Assembly (NCBI GenBank): GCA_030789695.1 | Contig: CM061140.1 | Location: 175,360,319 to 175,424,318 of the forward strand | Length of the DNA: 64,000 nucleotides | Direction of reading: 5' to 3' | Origin: Scilla litardierei | Lineage: Eukaryota > Streptophyta > Magnoliopsida > Asparagales > Asparagaceae | Part shown: in pieces, positions 12,101 through 23,637 of the stretch | Numbering within the stretch: the stretch's first letter is position 1 | Layout: every line of letters begins with the position of its first letter | The notes under the pieces: model-generated | The model's input: only the letters and a program-made list of their open reading frames with translations | What the model was told of the DNA's origin: nothing | Database searches by the model: none | Translations under genes and position numbers: made by a program

Positions 12101-12524
12101 TGATACGACTAGGGCTTTTTGTGGGGATTAAAGGTAGGATTTTTATGGCTTGTGGACTACTAATCTAGGATTTTGATAGCGAAGAACAGATCTGAACTAG
12201 TATTTTAATTGCGAATAAAATAGATCTAGGGCTACAATTAATTAACTAGCAACTAGGGAATAATCTAGAGCACTAGGAATAGAAAATACCTTGATCAATT
12301 CTTCGATAAAAAACACCCTAGGGCCGGCCGGCCCCTTTATTGGGGGAGGGGTTAATAATTGTCTAATTACCCCTTTGCCCTCCCCACTTGTGAGTAATCA
12401 CAAGTTTGGGACCGGGTCCGAGTTGGACCCAAGTCGTCGCCTCCGATGGTAGACCCGCATCCCTTGAACCGGACCCCCATCATGACTAGCCGCCGCCGCC
12501 CCCTGCTGCTGCTGAGCCGCATCA
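12101..12524 (-). repeat. 3' LTR of the young chromovirus (424 bp)
   Basis: Starts TGATACGACTAGGG and ends GCCGCATCA. By my reading it is identical to 17877-18300 except at 12170. The pol frame runs about 42 codons into this LTR before its stop at 12398. Confidence 0.93.
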
Positions 12525-13159
12525 TTACTCCCCCCCAAAAGTGCCACCTTGTCCTCAAGGTGGAAATCTGGAAACTGGTCGCGGATCACTGAAGCAGCCT
12601 CCCAAGTAGCATCGTAATCGGGTAGGCCCCGCCAACGAATCCTCACCTCCTGAACCCCGCCTGCGGTCTGCCGAATCCCTGTCAACTCCTGAGGCTCCAG
12701 GAGCACCTCCATGTCATCTGTCAGAGTGGGTGGGAGAGTGGGTGACAGAGTATGATTTCCGATGGCCCGTCGCAACTGTGAAATGTGGAACACCGGGTGA
12801 ATGGTCGACGTGGTGGGTAACTGCAGTCTATAGGCCACCTTCCCGATCTGAGCGGTCACCTCGAAAGGTCCATAGTAACGGGCCGCTAGCTTCTCATTGC
12901 TCCGATGAGCCAAAGTCCTCTGCCGGTAAGGTCGGAGCTTCAGGTACACGCGGTCCCCCACCTCAAACCGCTCATCTCGCCGGTGTGCATCTGCCTTGGT
13001 CTTCATGATCTGCTGGGCCCTCAATAAATGTTTCTTCAACTCCTCCAAGTACCTATCCCGCTCAGTCAAGTGCTCCTCTACCTGGGACACCGGCGTAGCA
13101 CCTCTGCTGTAATGTATCAACTGTGGGGGGTCACGGCCATAGAGGATCCGGAATGGGGT
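12398..13159 (-). pseudogene. Chromovirus integrase C-terminus and chromodomain
   Basis: In the same phase as the upstream polyprotein but after a TAG at 13160-13162. It holds the integrase C-terminal basic domain (YYGPFEVTAQIGKVAYRL, IHPVFHISQL) and the chromodomain (IRWRGLPDYDATWEAASVI, then FPDFHLEDKVALLGG). After the LTR border at 12524 it runs on with a Gln- and Ala-rich tail and RRRRRL-like basic residues, so the protein end is encoded by the LTR itself. Confidence 0.85.
12525..12541 (-). other. Polypurine tract
   Basis: On the minus strand CTTTTGGGGGGAGTAA sits directly before the 3' LTR, where plus-strand DNA synthesis is primed in LTR elements. Confidence 0.8.
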
Positions 13160-13162
13160 GCT

Positions 13163-13897
13163 CTATGCTGCTGAATGGTACGAGGTGTTGTACCAGTATT
13201 CGGCCCATGCCAACCACCTGGCCCACTGTCTCGGCGACTCTGACGCGAAGCACCTCAGGTATGTCTCCACACTCCTATTCACCACCTCCGTCTGTCCATC
13301 TGTCTGTGGGTGATAGGCCGTGCTCCTCCGTAGCTGGGTCCCCTGCACCTTAAATAACTCCTTCCAAAAGCTGCTGATGAACACTTTGTCCCGATCTGAT
13401 ACTATGGAGCCCGGAAACCCGTGCAGGCGAACCACCTCCCTCATAAATGCTGCTGCCACCGTAACTGCAGTGTATGGGTGTCTGAGAGGTATAAAATGGG
13501 CGTACTTGATGAGCCGATCGACCACCACTAATATGGAACTGTACCCCTCTGATCGCGGCAACCCCTCAATGAAATCCATACTGATATCCTCCCATACGCG
13601 CTCCGGCAAAGCTAATGGCTGTAAAAGTCCCGCTGGCGCCATCGCCAAATATTTGTGACGCTGGCACACGTCACATTCTGCTATCCGCTGGGCAATGTCC
13701 TTCTTCATCCCAGGCCAATATAACTCCCTCGCCATCCGCCGGTAAGTCTGCTGTACCCCGGAGTGCCCCCCAATGGCGCTGCCGTGGAACTCCTGAAAGA
13801 TCATGGGGATGTGGGCGGACCCCCTGGGAATCACCAGCCGGCCGTGGTATAGCAACCTCTGTCCCTCCATGCTGTATCCCTGAAAGTCCGAGGACCC
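13163..13897 (-). pseudogene. Chromovirus integrase core between two TAG codons
   Basis: Same phase as the polyprotein before and after it. It carries the HHCC zinc-binding region ([13 protein letters not shown] to CDVCQRHK), the catalytic aspartates in MDFIEGLP and VSDRDKVF, and the glutamate in [12 protein letters not shown]. It begins after TAG at 13898-13900 and ends at TAG at 13160-13162, just after YNTSYHSAA. The relative at 4734-5966 is open across that second point. Confidence 0.87.
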
Positions 13898-16800
13898 CTA
13901 CTGCAGTGCCTCACGGATCCTCGTCAAATCTGCATCAGCCTCTATCTCTCTACTCAAGGGCTCCCAATCCAAGAGGACGGGTACGGATATGGCCGCGACC
14001 TCCGCAATCTCCTCGCGACGTGACAGGGCGTCAGCCGCCTTGTTCGCCAGGCCTGGGCGGTACTGTATCTCGAATGTAAAGTGCACCAGCTTGGAGAGCC
14101 ATCTCTGATACTCCTCGGTGACCATACGCTGCTCCAATAAGTGCTTCAGACTTCGCTGGTCGGTCCGCACTACGAACTTCCTACCCAACAGGTAGGGCCG
14201 CCACTTCTGAATAGCAAGTACAATCGCCATCAGCTCCCTCTCATAAACTGACTTCAGCCTCGCCCGTGCTGACAGTGTCTGGCTAAAGAAAGCAATGGGC
14301 CTCTGGTCCTGCATCAAAACTGCCCCTAGACCATACCCTGATGCGTCGGTGTCTATCACGAAAGGTCTGCTGAAATCTGGGAGCCCCAAAACTGGCACCG
14401 ACGTCATTGCCTGCTTCAGGGCCTCAAATGCCCTGGTAGCCTCCTCGCTCCAGTGGAAGTTGTCTTTCTTCAGTTGCTCGGTGAGAGGCCAAGCAATCGT
14501 GCTATATCCCTGGACAAACTTCCTGTAATACCCTGTCAACCCCAAAAAGCCGCGCAGTCCCCGTAAGGTAGAGGGTACAAGCCAATCTAACATGGCTGCA
14601 ATCTTGGTCCTGTCGGCTGCCACTCCCTCTGCTGATACCACGTGACCCAAGTACTCCACCTGTGGCTGGCCGAACAGACACTTCTTCTTATTCGCACAGA
14701 GTTGCTGCTCCTGTAGCTCATGCAATACTGCTCTCAGATGTCCCACGTGCTCCTCCATACTGCGGCTGTACACCAGTATGTCATCAAAGAAGACCAACAC
14801 GAACCTCCTCAGAAAAGGTCGGAAGACCTTGTTCATCAAAGCCTGGAATGTCGCCGGTGCATTCGTCAAGCCGAATGGCATGACTAGGAACTCATAATGC
14901 CCCTCGTGAGTCCTAAATGCGGTCTTTGGCACGTCGGCCGCCCTCATCCGTATCTGGTGGTAACCCGACTTCAGATCAATTTTGGAAAAATAAGCTGCCC
15001 CGTGGAGTTCATCCAAAAGCTCATCTATCACAGGGATGGGAAATTTATCGGCCACTGTTTCCTTATTGAGGGCCCTGTAATCCACGCAGAATCTCCAGCT
15101 GCCATCCTTCTTCTTTACCAACAGTACTGGGCTAGAAAAAGGGCTAGTGCTCGGTTGGATCACCCCTGCCTGCAGCATCTCCTCCACCAACCGCTCTATC
15201 TCATCCTTCTGTACCTGGGGGTACCTGTAAGACCGCAAACTAATGGGAGACACGCCCTCTCTCAAAACAATGGCGTGCTCATGATCTCTGTGGGGTGGCA
15301 GCCCCTGCGGTGTCTGGAAGACCTCCTCAAACTGTGCCAACAGCTCCTCGACCTCCGGTGCTACTGTCTGTGGGGTGTCCTTACTCTGTACCGACGATGT
15401 CACTGCCTGTAGCTCCACCAAGTATCCCCCTCCTGCGGTGTGGATAGCCCTGGACATGGCCTTGTAAGACACCAGGGAACGACAGAGGCTGGGGTCCCCC
15501 TGTAACACTACTGTCCTCCCCTCGTGCTGATACTCCATCCTCAGCAGCTTCCAGTTGGTCCTGGTCTCCCCGAGTGTCTGTAACCACTTCATCCCCAGGA
15601 TGACGTCTGTACTTCCTAGCTCCAAGGGCAGAAAATCGGCGATGATCTGCTCCCCCTGAACCGCCACAACCACCCCGCGGCAGACACCAGTGCTATGTGT
15701 CACCTGTCCCGTACCGAGCATCACTCCATACCTCCCAGTGCCGCTCATCTGCAAACCCTGTGCCTCCGCCAGTCTGCTGGAAATGAAGTTGTGGGTGGCC
15801 CCACTGTCGATCAAAACTATCACCTCCTGGCTACCCACCTGTCCCACCAATTTCATGGTGTGGTTCGGTGTGAACCCCACCACGGAATTGAGGGACACCT
15901 CTGCAAGGTCTAAGTGCTGATGCTCCATCTCCTCCTCATCCTCTCCTGCCTCTAGGGTGATGACCTCGTCCTCTCCCTCATCATCGCCCGCTATCAGTAT
16001 CTGGAGAGTCCGAGCGGCGCATCGGTGTCCGGGGGTGAACTTCTCATCACATCTGAAGCACAGCCCCTTCAACCGCTTCTCCCGTATCTCAGCATCTGCC
16101 ATCCTACGCACCTGCCCCCCACCACGGGGCTCCTGCCTCCTGTCAGTACTGCTCCCAGCTGCGGCCGTCACCCCCTGCCCTGGGGTGGTCCCTGTAGTAG
16201 GTGCTGTCCTCTGCCCTGCAGTAGCCGCCTGACTCCGGAATGTGGCACCTCCCCACGTCCCGCGGGCCCTCCGCTCTGTCTCCTGGTGATCCTCTACTTT
16301 CCTGACCAGTGTCATCATCCCCCGCAACCCAACGGGCTCGAACTGTCTCAGCCCCGACCGCACCGTGGGCTTCAGCCCCTTCATGAAACAGCCCTCCAGA
16401 GACTCCTCAGAGACTCCCCGAACTCGGTGGCAGAGCGACTCGAACTTCTTGATGTAATCACACACGCTCCCCTCCTGCTTCAGCGAGTACAGTCGCTCGA
16501 ACACGCCGCCAGCCGGACCTCCGCCAAATCGCTCCGTCAAGAGTGTCGTAAACTCAGCCCAGGTCTGAAAAGGCTGCTGCTGATCGGTCCAACGGAACCA
16601 ACCCAAAGCCTCTCCCTCCAGACAGACCCCTATTGCCCGCAGCCAATCCTCTCCTGGTACAGCGGACACCTCCAAGTACCTCTCCACCCGGTAAAGCCAG
16701 TCGTCTGGGTCGCCTCCCTCAAAAACAGGAACCTCCAGCTTCCTCAGACGCCTCTCGCCAGCAAATCCCCCTCTCTCTTGCGGCTGGAAACCTCCCCTGG

Positions 16801-17423
16801 GCTGATATCCATGTCGCCTGTCTGGAACGTAAGCCTCAGCCCGCTCACGGTAACATCCCCCTGCTCCATGTCCCTGCCAGTCTCCTGGAGGGTGCCCAAA
16901 CTCCGCCTGGTGGCCTCCTGGGGGGTCCTGGTGCGCTCTCCAGTCTCCTGTAACTCCCCCAAAGGGTGGGGGCTGAGTCGGTGGCCCCCCTGTGATCTGA
17001 TGGTGGCCTCCGTTCTGCTGAAATCCTCCGCCAGGTCCTCCAAAGGGCTGAAATCCCCCAAACTGAGCTCCACGGACCTCGGGCGGGCCTCCCGGAGGCC
17101 GAAAAGTCGTCGAAACGGGCTGTCGGGCATCCTGGGTGGTCGGTGGGCCCCCAGTGATCCGGTGGGCCTCGGGTCCCCCCTGGGGTCGGCCGAGGCCCCC
17201 CAGGCCGCCGCCTGGGCCGGCCGGCCCTGGAATTGGGCCGGCGGGCCCCAAGCGGCGGCGGAATAACCTGCCGAGGCCGCCGGGGGGCGGCAGGTGCGCC
17301 CGCCCCTCCCAGGCCCCAGGCGGCCCTCCGCCGCCCCCACTGGGGTTCGCCGACCCCCCAGGAATGTTTTGGGGGGCCGGCGGCCAAGCCGGGGTGGCCG
17401 GGGGTGCCGCTGAGTCGGAAAGA
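13898..17423 (-). pseudogene. Chromovirus gag core, protease, reverse transcriptase and RNase H
   Basis: One long open frame, numbered here from 17251. A Gly/Pro-rich linker occupies about residues 1-165, the gag core about 172-330 ([20 protein letters not shown]), and the zinc knuckle [14 protein letters not shown] about 398-411. The protease aspartate lies in [12 protein letters not shown] near residue 482. The reverse transcriptase follows ([20 protein letters not shown], then [10 protein letters not shown]), then RNase H ([29 protein letters not shown]). It ends at a TAG at 13898. The frame is open upstream of 17251 to the C run at 17424-17430, where the true gag start lies in a different phase. 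All core catalytic residues are present, so the breaks are few and recent. Confidence 0.9.
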
Positions 17424-17430
17424 CCCCCCC

Positions 17431-17852
17431 GGCCACTTGTTCGTCACGGCGCGGCGGTGCGTGGTCTTGATGGGTCCCCCACGCGTTGTCTTCTTGGTCA
17501 AAGCCTCCGTCTTCGTCAAATTCCGGATGTTCTTCAAAAAAACTGCCTTTTTACCTTTGTCCTTCGCCAAAGGTGGCTCCTTTTTGCTTGGATCCACCTT
17601 TGAGATGAGATGAGCGGTCAACGCCGCTATGGCCTCCGTCAATTCCGAAAATTTCCCCTCCGTCATCTCCTTCATCTCTTTCATCTTGGCCTCCGTCTTC
17701 TCTTGATTTTCTTTCATCTCCTTCTGGATCTCCGCGGCCATCTCCGCATCTTCTTTACTTAGATCGATGAAACCCTTACTGATTTGGGCCTCAATCCGCT
17801 CAACCTTCCCTTCCAAGACTTCAATCCGCTCCGTTGCTCGCGTGTTCGCCAT
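17431..17852 (-). CDS. Chromovirus gag N-terminal coiled coil
   Basis: The start ATG at 17852 lies 10 bases after the primer binding site, the normal position. The peptide begins [20 protein letters not shown] and is a charged heptad-like coiled coil for about 90 residues, then turns Lys-, Thr- and Gly-rich. A C7 run on the plus strand (17424-17430) marks the point where the rest of gag continues one base out of phase. The first chromovirus has an equivalent coiled-coil start in its own gag. Confidence 0.75.
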
Positions 17853-17861
17853 GGATCAACC

Positions 17862-17873
17862 GCTCTGATACCA
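17862..17873 (-). other. Primer binding site for initiator methionine tRNA
   Basis: On the minus strand TGGTATCAGAGC lies three bases after the 5' LTR. It matches the complement of the 3' end of plant initiator tRNA-Met, the usual primer of plant chromoviruses. Confidence 0.92.
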
Positions 17874-17876
17874 ATT

Positions 17877-18300
17877 TGATACGACTAGGGCTTTTTGTGG
17901 GGATTAAAGGTAGGATTTTTATGGCTTGTGGACTACTAATCTAGGGTTTTGATAGCGAAGAACAGATCTGAACTAGTATTTTAATTGCGAATAAAATAGA
18001 TCTAGGGCTACAATTAATTAACTAGCAACTAGGGAATAATCTAGAGCACTAGGAATAGAAAATACCTTGATCAATTCTTCGATAAAAAACACCCTAGGGC
18101 CGGCCGGCCCCTTTATTGGGGGAGGGGTTAATAATTGTCTAATTACCCCTTTGCCCTCCCCACTTGTGAGTAATCACAAGTTTGGGACCGGGTCCGAGTT
18201 GGACCCAAGTCGTCGCCTCCGATGGTAGACCCGCATCCCTTGAACCGGACCCCCATCATGACTAGCCGCCGCCGCCCCCTGCTGCTGCTGAGCCGCATCA
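17877..18300 (-). repeat. 5' LTR of the young chromovirus (424 bp)
   Basis: TGATACGACTAGGG to GCCGCATCA, followed by the target duplication ACATG at 18301-18305. It differs from the other LTR only at 17946 (G rather than A). Confidence 0.93.
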
Positions 18301-18680
18301 ACATGTTTAAAGGTTCTGATTAGTCACCTTACAAGTGAAGAAAATTTGACATCATGTAATATCAAATGACTTTTCAGCAATCAACTATGACTAAGGACAT
18401 TAGGTAGTCATAACAACTAACTAGAAGTCTCACTGTGCGCCCACCTAAGCGTTTAGACATCTGCTAAACTTGCAAGTAATATGACCGCTTTGCTTTTAAA
18501 ACAAGTCCAATAGATGGATCATTGCACAATTCTTAGAAATTTACTGTTTAGATATGGTTTAACATCCAGTTCATGGCTATCAGATGCTAAATCTTGTTTC
18601 TTGATCATAAAATTCAAAATATTTTTTATTATATCTCACACAGAAACTTGGTATATTTGACCTTAAATTTTGAATTATAT
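18301..18680. other. Short host stretch, no recognised feature
   Basis: Begins with the right ACATG target duplication (18301-18305). It is AT-rich with no open frame and leads to the hAT target duplication at 18681-18688. Confidence 0.6.
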
Positions 18681-18688
18681 GTCATGAG
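18681..18688. repeat. 8-base target duplication GTCATGAG, left
   Basis: GTCATGAG here and again at 23638-23645. A perfect 8-base duplication is the mark of hAT transposition. Confidence 0.93.
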
Positions 18689-19334
18689 CAAGGTTACATG
18701 TTTCAGCCGAAACACTAGGCTATCGGTTGTTTCGTTTCGGTCTCGAATGGCAACAAGACTGAAACCATTACTTGAACTTGGTATCAGCCGAAACTATACG
18801 GTTTCGGCCGATATTGGCCGAAACTGACTGAATCCATACAATTTCAGCATGAAACCAAGGAAGAAGACATATGATATAAAAATTAAAATTTCTTTAAAAT
18901 TAAATATTCTTTAAAATTGCATGTAATCAAAAATTTCATACCTCACGAGTGAACAACAAAATCGGGTGAGTGCATAGTGATTTGCTTGTGAAGAAACAGT
19001 AGAAAATTTTCTATAATTATTGGGGCATTGCTTCACATCGGTAACAATAGATTGGGGAGAAATCATACCTGAAAGAAAGAAACATCTCCAAATATTTATT
19101 ATCTTTAGCGAATTTGAAGAACAGATCACCGTGCAGTGAAATCTTACGCATGCTAACGAGCTTCTTCCATGATCGTCAAAAGACGCTGATCGTCCGATGA
19201 TCTCCATTGATCTCGACAATTGAGAGCGAGGGCAAGGCTGAGGTACAATCATGAGCGAAGTGGATGATTAAACCCAGGGAAAATTTTGAGGGTTATTTTT
19301 TTGCCGTGAATTGAAGAGAGATTCCACTCGATTT

Positions 19335-19790
19335 ACGAGGGCTTCATTCACAATCCACATTTTGCTCACAATCTTACATTTACTTACAAGTTTATCATTA
19401 CAGTTAAACCTCAATAATAAAAGGAATGGCAAACTTGTAAATAGATGTAATAAGTTGAGCAAAGTGTGTACTGTCAACGGCAACAGGAGGTGACAGCTAA
19501 CAGGTGTCCGTTACATTACACATTTTACTCAACATATTACACATATTTACAAGTTCACCATTACATTTAAACCTTGTTAAATAAACTGAATGGTAAACTT
19601 GTAAATATTTGTAATATGTTTAGCAAAGTTTGTACTGTGACTGGCAGACAAACTCAGTATGAGGAGAGTACTGCTATTCACATTCTACATTTTGCTAAAC
19701 ATTGCATTTTATTTACAATGGTTGCCATAATCTTTAGATGATTTATTATGTTTAGCAAAATATGTAATATGAATAGCAGAAGTCACAAGC
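19335..19790. repeat. Cluster of three related foldback (MITE-like) units inside the hAT
   Basis: Three neighbouring units, about 19342-19475, 19503-19645 and 19668-19785, each begin with a version of ATTCACATT/TTACATTTTGCTAAAC and end with its inverted copy (GTTTAGCAAA...TGTAATATG). The third is clearest: TGCTATTCACATTCTACA is mirrored by the complement of ATGTAATATGAATAGCA. The first two also share TTACAAGTTTA / TAAACTTGTAAATA arms. They have no coding capacity and look like a hairpin element that inserted or duplicated repeatedly in one place. Confidence 0.75.
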
Positions 19791-20469
19791 AGTTAGCGTC
19801 CCCAAATTTAATTTGTATTTTAGCACAACTTTTTTAATTACACAACAATTTATACTGCAATTTTTCACTATAATTTTAATATTTTGCACTATAATTTTTT
19901 GTATTTTGCAATAAATTTTTTATATTTACCCAAAAAACTATTCTTAACTATTATTACTATTATACTTTTAACTAAAATTATTCTTAATTAAGATTGATAT
20001 TCTTACATTTTATTGTTATTGATCGGTTTTAATTTAATTTTTATTGGTCAATGCATATTTTACTGTTCATTGGGTAGACTTTACTAAAATTTAGAAATAA
20101 TGCTAAATGTTTAAAAATATTGTTAGATATAAATAAATTTTATTTCTTATTAGTTGTAAGTTGTAAGATGTAAGTTGTGACTACTGTGTAGAAATAATAT
20201 TAGATATTTAAAATTTTAATTTTTCAAAATTACATTGTAGCATCTTCTGTAGTGTGTTAATTTACTATACAATTAGCATTAAGATAGTTTATTAAAATAG
20301 TTTATATTGTGATTAGTTAATTTTAATAGTTAAATGATACTAAACAATTAATACAGTATATGTTATCTGCTGTTATAAACAGTAATTAAGATATATCTGG
20401 AAGAACTCCTAAGAAGAATCGGTTAGGTATTAGGTAGACTCGGTGTAAAATGGTTGGAAATGATCATAG

Positions 20470-22480
20470 ACATATAAGGTGCAATTACTATCAAAAATAC
20501 ATGGAGGCGTGACTCGCCTTAAGGAACATTTGGCGTGCATTGCTAGGGATATGATGACATATACCGAAGCGTCAAAAGAAGTACGAGCAGAGATAAAGGC
20601 ACTCATATTTACCAAGTGGAAAGAAATGCAAATGTCAAAATTTAAGAAGTGGATTGTGGAAGAGTTAATGGTTAGGCATTAAGGCGCAAACTCGGATGAG
20701 GATGATAATGATAATGAGGATGAGACCACAGAGATAGAGCTTAGAAGAGCATTAAGAACAGGTAGACAAGAATTTACTGAAGAAGAAATAAGATTTGATA
20801 GTAGAAGAATGGGAGCATGATCGTCTGTGGTAGACAAATCTGGTACGAATTGTGTTGAACCTACCGGTAGATCATTCGGTCTGCTAAAATGTGGTTCTGT
20901 GCGTGTTGAAACTATCGATAGACCGTCTATTATTCTCAAATCCGATTTGAGTAGTGCCAATCCTTTTACTTTAAACGAAGAAAGGTAAAACCCTGACAAC
21001 TTTAAAGATTGCAATAATGGATGGTATGAAAAATGCCAAAAGCTTTTTAGGTAGACATGTATCCAAATTTTGTACTTCATCTACGTTCCACATAATGTGG
21101 CCAATAATCCATGCTACAAGCCTATGGCTAATGCTTTCGCAGAAGTAGGTCGTGATGTTCCTCTACCCACTGCTTGGGAGCTTTTCCATACATATTTAGA
21201 CATGGAGTTTGAGAAGACCAAAACATATTTTGATACTTTTTATAGCTACTGGGATGAATATTGTTGCACACTAATGTGTGATAACTGGACAACATAAAAT
21301 AGAAGGAAGATTATTAATTCTCTTGTGTATTTGACTTATGGAATAGTGTTCCTTGACTCGGTAGATGCAACCGATAGATTTCTGAAGGGTCCATACATAT
21401 TTGACCTAATGAATAAATATGTAGAAATAATTAGCGAGTATAATGTCCAAGTACTATCGACAATAGAGCAAACTACAAATCAGCTGGACAATTGCTAATG
21501 CAAAACAAAAACATCTGTATTGAACTCCATGTGTGGTGCATTATATTGATTTGATATTTTTTGATATGTCAAAAGAATAGTATATCAGAAATATCATCGT
21601 GCAAAGTCAAATGATAACAGGATTTATATACAACAAAAATTAGATGCTCAACTTGATTAGAAAAGAAACATGTGAAAAAGAATTAATCAGACCTGCAATC
21701 ACAAGATTTGCAACCCATTTTATTGCATTGGACTCTATCTACGTGCGTTGGTATAATCATAGGAGAATGATCACCTCAAAAGACTGGTCCAAAAACTTAT
21801 TTTTGTACTTTTATTATTGTATATTAACATAAGATAGGAAGCTACATCAAGATATTCATATTGTATATAGATACTGTATTTTTTTTATTTTTTGTAGTTA
21901 TAATTAATGTCATACAGATCATGTATTTACATGTTATAATTCAATTGCAAGTTATTTTCTGAACCATCGTTTCCAATACTTCACTAGGTCAACAAATGAT
22001 AACGAGATGCAAGTTGGATTTAGATGTAGTCAAGAGGTTGAAACCATACATCTCAAGTTAACTTGAAATAGAGTGAGATAAATGATTTTTTTGATATTTT
22101 ATTTTGATATATGATTCGATCCAATCGTTCACATTCGGAAATTATGCATGATAAATAAAAGTTGATGCATTCAGCTCCCAAAAACACGTATGTTTAGGTC
22201 ACTCAAGGTATCTATAAGAATCTTAGTTCCTTGTATTTTCTCAAAAACTACTCTATATTTTCTGACCAATAGAACTTTTGTAGCTGAATGATGGTCAATC
22301 ATTAGAAGCTAGCAAGCTCCAAATCTTACACGTTTAGTTGTGCATATCTGGTCTCCTTTTCAAACTCATTTTCAAACTGTAAACGAAACTGGACCATGTT
22401 CTCATGCATTCACACAAAGACTAAGAACGTGTTAACAATAAAAACCCATGAAAAGCTTGTTTATATGTATTATATAAATG
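20470..22480 (+). pseudogene. hAT transposase remnant (BED finger, DUF659-like core, dimerisation domain)
   Basis: The family order is visible across several frames. A BED-finger end, GGVTRLKEHLACIA, lies near 20505-20545, with the first cysteine just upstream but the second replaced by Tyr. A DUF659-type part (VANNPCYKPMANAFAEVG, then MCDNWTT) is at 21070-21297, and its continuation (FLDSVDATDRFLKGPYIF) follows a stop. IRPAITRFATHFIALDSIY is at 21690-21750. The C-terminal hAT dimerisation motif (CKRNWTMFSCIHTKTKN, THEKLVYMYYINV) lies at about 22380-22470. hAT transposases cut and paste elements with short inverted ends and 8-base target duplications, which agrees with the borders found. The copy has at least six breaks. 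Confidence 0.88.
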
Positions 22481-23637
22481 TCTAAGAGAAAGATATTGTA
22501 AGATAAGAACAACTGGAGACCAATTGATCGACTTAGATTAAATTTTTTACGAGAGCAATCTATTGAAGGAATGGACCAAGGAGACAGAAGATAGGCTGCT
22601 CGATGATGGAAAGAGTCTTTGGCTAGACAAGACACTTGCGGAAGCAGAACGAACAAAAAGTAATCAGCCACGACGAAGTCAGAGCCAAGTGAATTTCACG
22701 TAGAAGTGAAAGAAGACAGTAACTCAGTGAGTAACTCAGTGAGAAAGCAATGATGATCTGTAATAATGTCATATATATGGAGGTTATGGTGTTTCAAAAT
22801 TCAATCGTCCTACTCATAGAAGTGTCGACCATGCTTATGATACAACTTATTTGTATGTGTATAGAGATTATGATAAGTAACATCAAAGTGAAAAAAGGTT
22901 GGAAAGATACCTACAGAAGACAGTCTGATCATTACATGCATCAACGTTCTGGTTATTATAGAGATTATGATAATCTTGTCATTCATGAATCGTATCCAAG
23001 TGGATACTCAGATAGTCATGATAATTATTATACGTTGTACAAACACCCTGATGTCTATATAGATTATGCTAGTCATTGAATGTACAATTTAAATGTCAAT
23101 AAGCAGCCTAGCAGTCAAGGAAGTCCTGACATACTTTTCATCGAACCGAGCTGGCCCTCCGCATATGATAACATAATAATATCATTTTAAGGACCAGAAC
23201 AGATGCAATATTGCTATCAACATTATTACTCTGCATCACAACTAGATGATAATGACTTAAAATGAGATTTTTATATCTTTTGCTTTATTTTCTTTATTTG
23301 TGTATTGTAAGGTCAAATTTATGCCTTATTATTTTTGTACTGTTATTATTTTATATTAATAAGATAATAAAGGGCTGTCAGGGGTCCCAGAGAAGTTCCA
23401 GTTAAAAATTTTATACAACTATTTATCTAGTATAAAATAGCGGTGCATTTATATGTATAAATTATTGTATACCTATATATAATACATCATTATATGCATA
23501 TACATACTTAAAATATCTCTAAAACCAAAACCGATATCCGAGACAAAACTAGTGAAATTGCCGATATGGACAACAAAATGAAACTCTGAAACCACTGAAA
23601 CCACTGAAACTGTTCGAAACCGAGACATTTAACCTTG

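Larger units (their letters stand above)
12101..18300 (-). mobile_element. Complete young Ty3/gypsy chromovirus, 6.2 kb
   Basis: Two 424-bp LTRs that differ at one base (A at 12170, G at 17946), a perfect 5-base target duplication (ACATG), a primer site matching the initiator methionine tRNA, a polypurine tract, and gag-PR-RT-RH-INT-chromodomain on the minus strand. One difference in 424 sites means a very recent insertion: under the commonly used 1.3e-8 substitutions per site per year it is of the order of 0.1 My. Even so, it carries a one-base shift in gag and two in-frame TAG codons in pol, so this copy probably depended on proteins from a relative. It belongs to the small-chromovirus group; I did not resolve the clade. 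Confidence 0.95.
18689..23637 (+). mobile_element. Whole but decayed hAT DNA transposon, 4.9 kb
   Basis: Ends in inverted repeats CAAGGTTACATGTTTC (left) and the complement of GAGACATTTAACCTTG (right), 13 of 16 matching, bounded by a perfect 8-base duplication. Subterminal regions are full of short GAAAC / GTTTCGGCCGA motifs (18700-18860 and 23520-23630), as is common in hAT ends. Inside lie remnants of a hAT transposase in the plus direction (20470-22480). Many stops and shifts show it is dead, yet both ends are intact enough that a related transposase might still bind them. Confidence 0.93.

Noticed and set aside
16025..17266. 413-codon plus-strand frame opposite the young chromovirus gag
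   Set aside because: It mirrors a clearly coding minus-strand gag and protease and has no domain of its own; a GC by-product.
18911..19252. Minus-strand 113-codon frame within the hAT left end
   Set aside because: Opposite to the transposase direction, no homology that I recognise, and composition like non-coding DNA.
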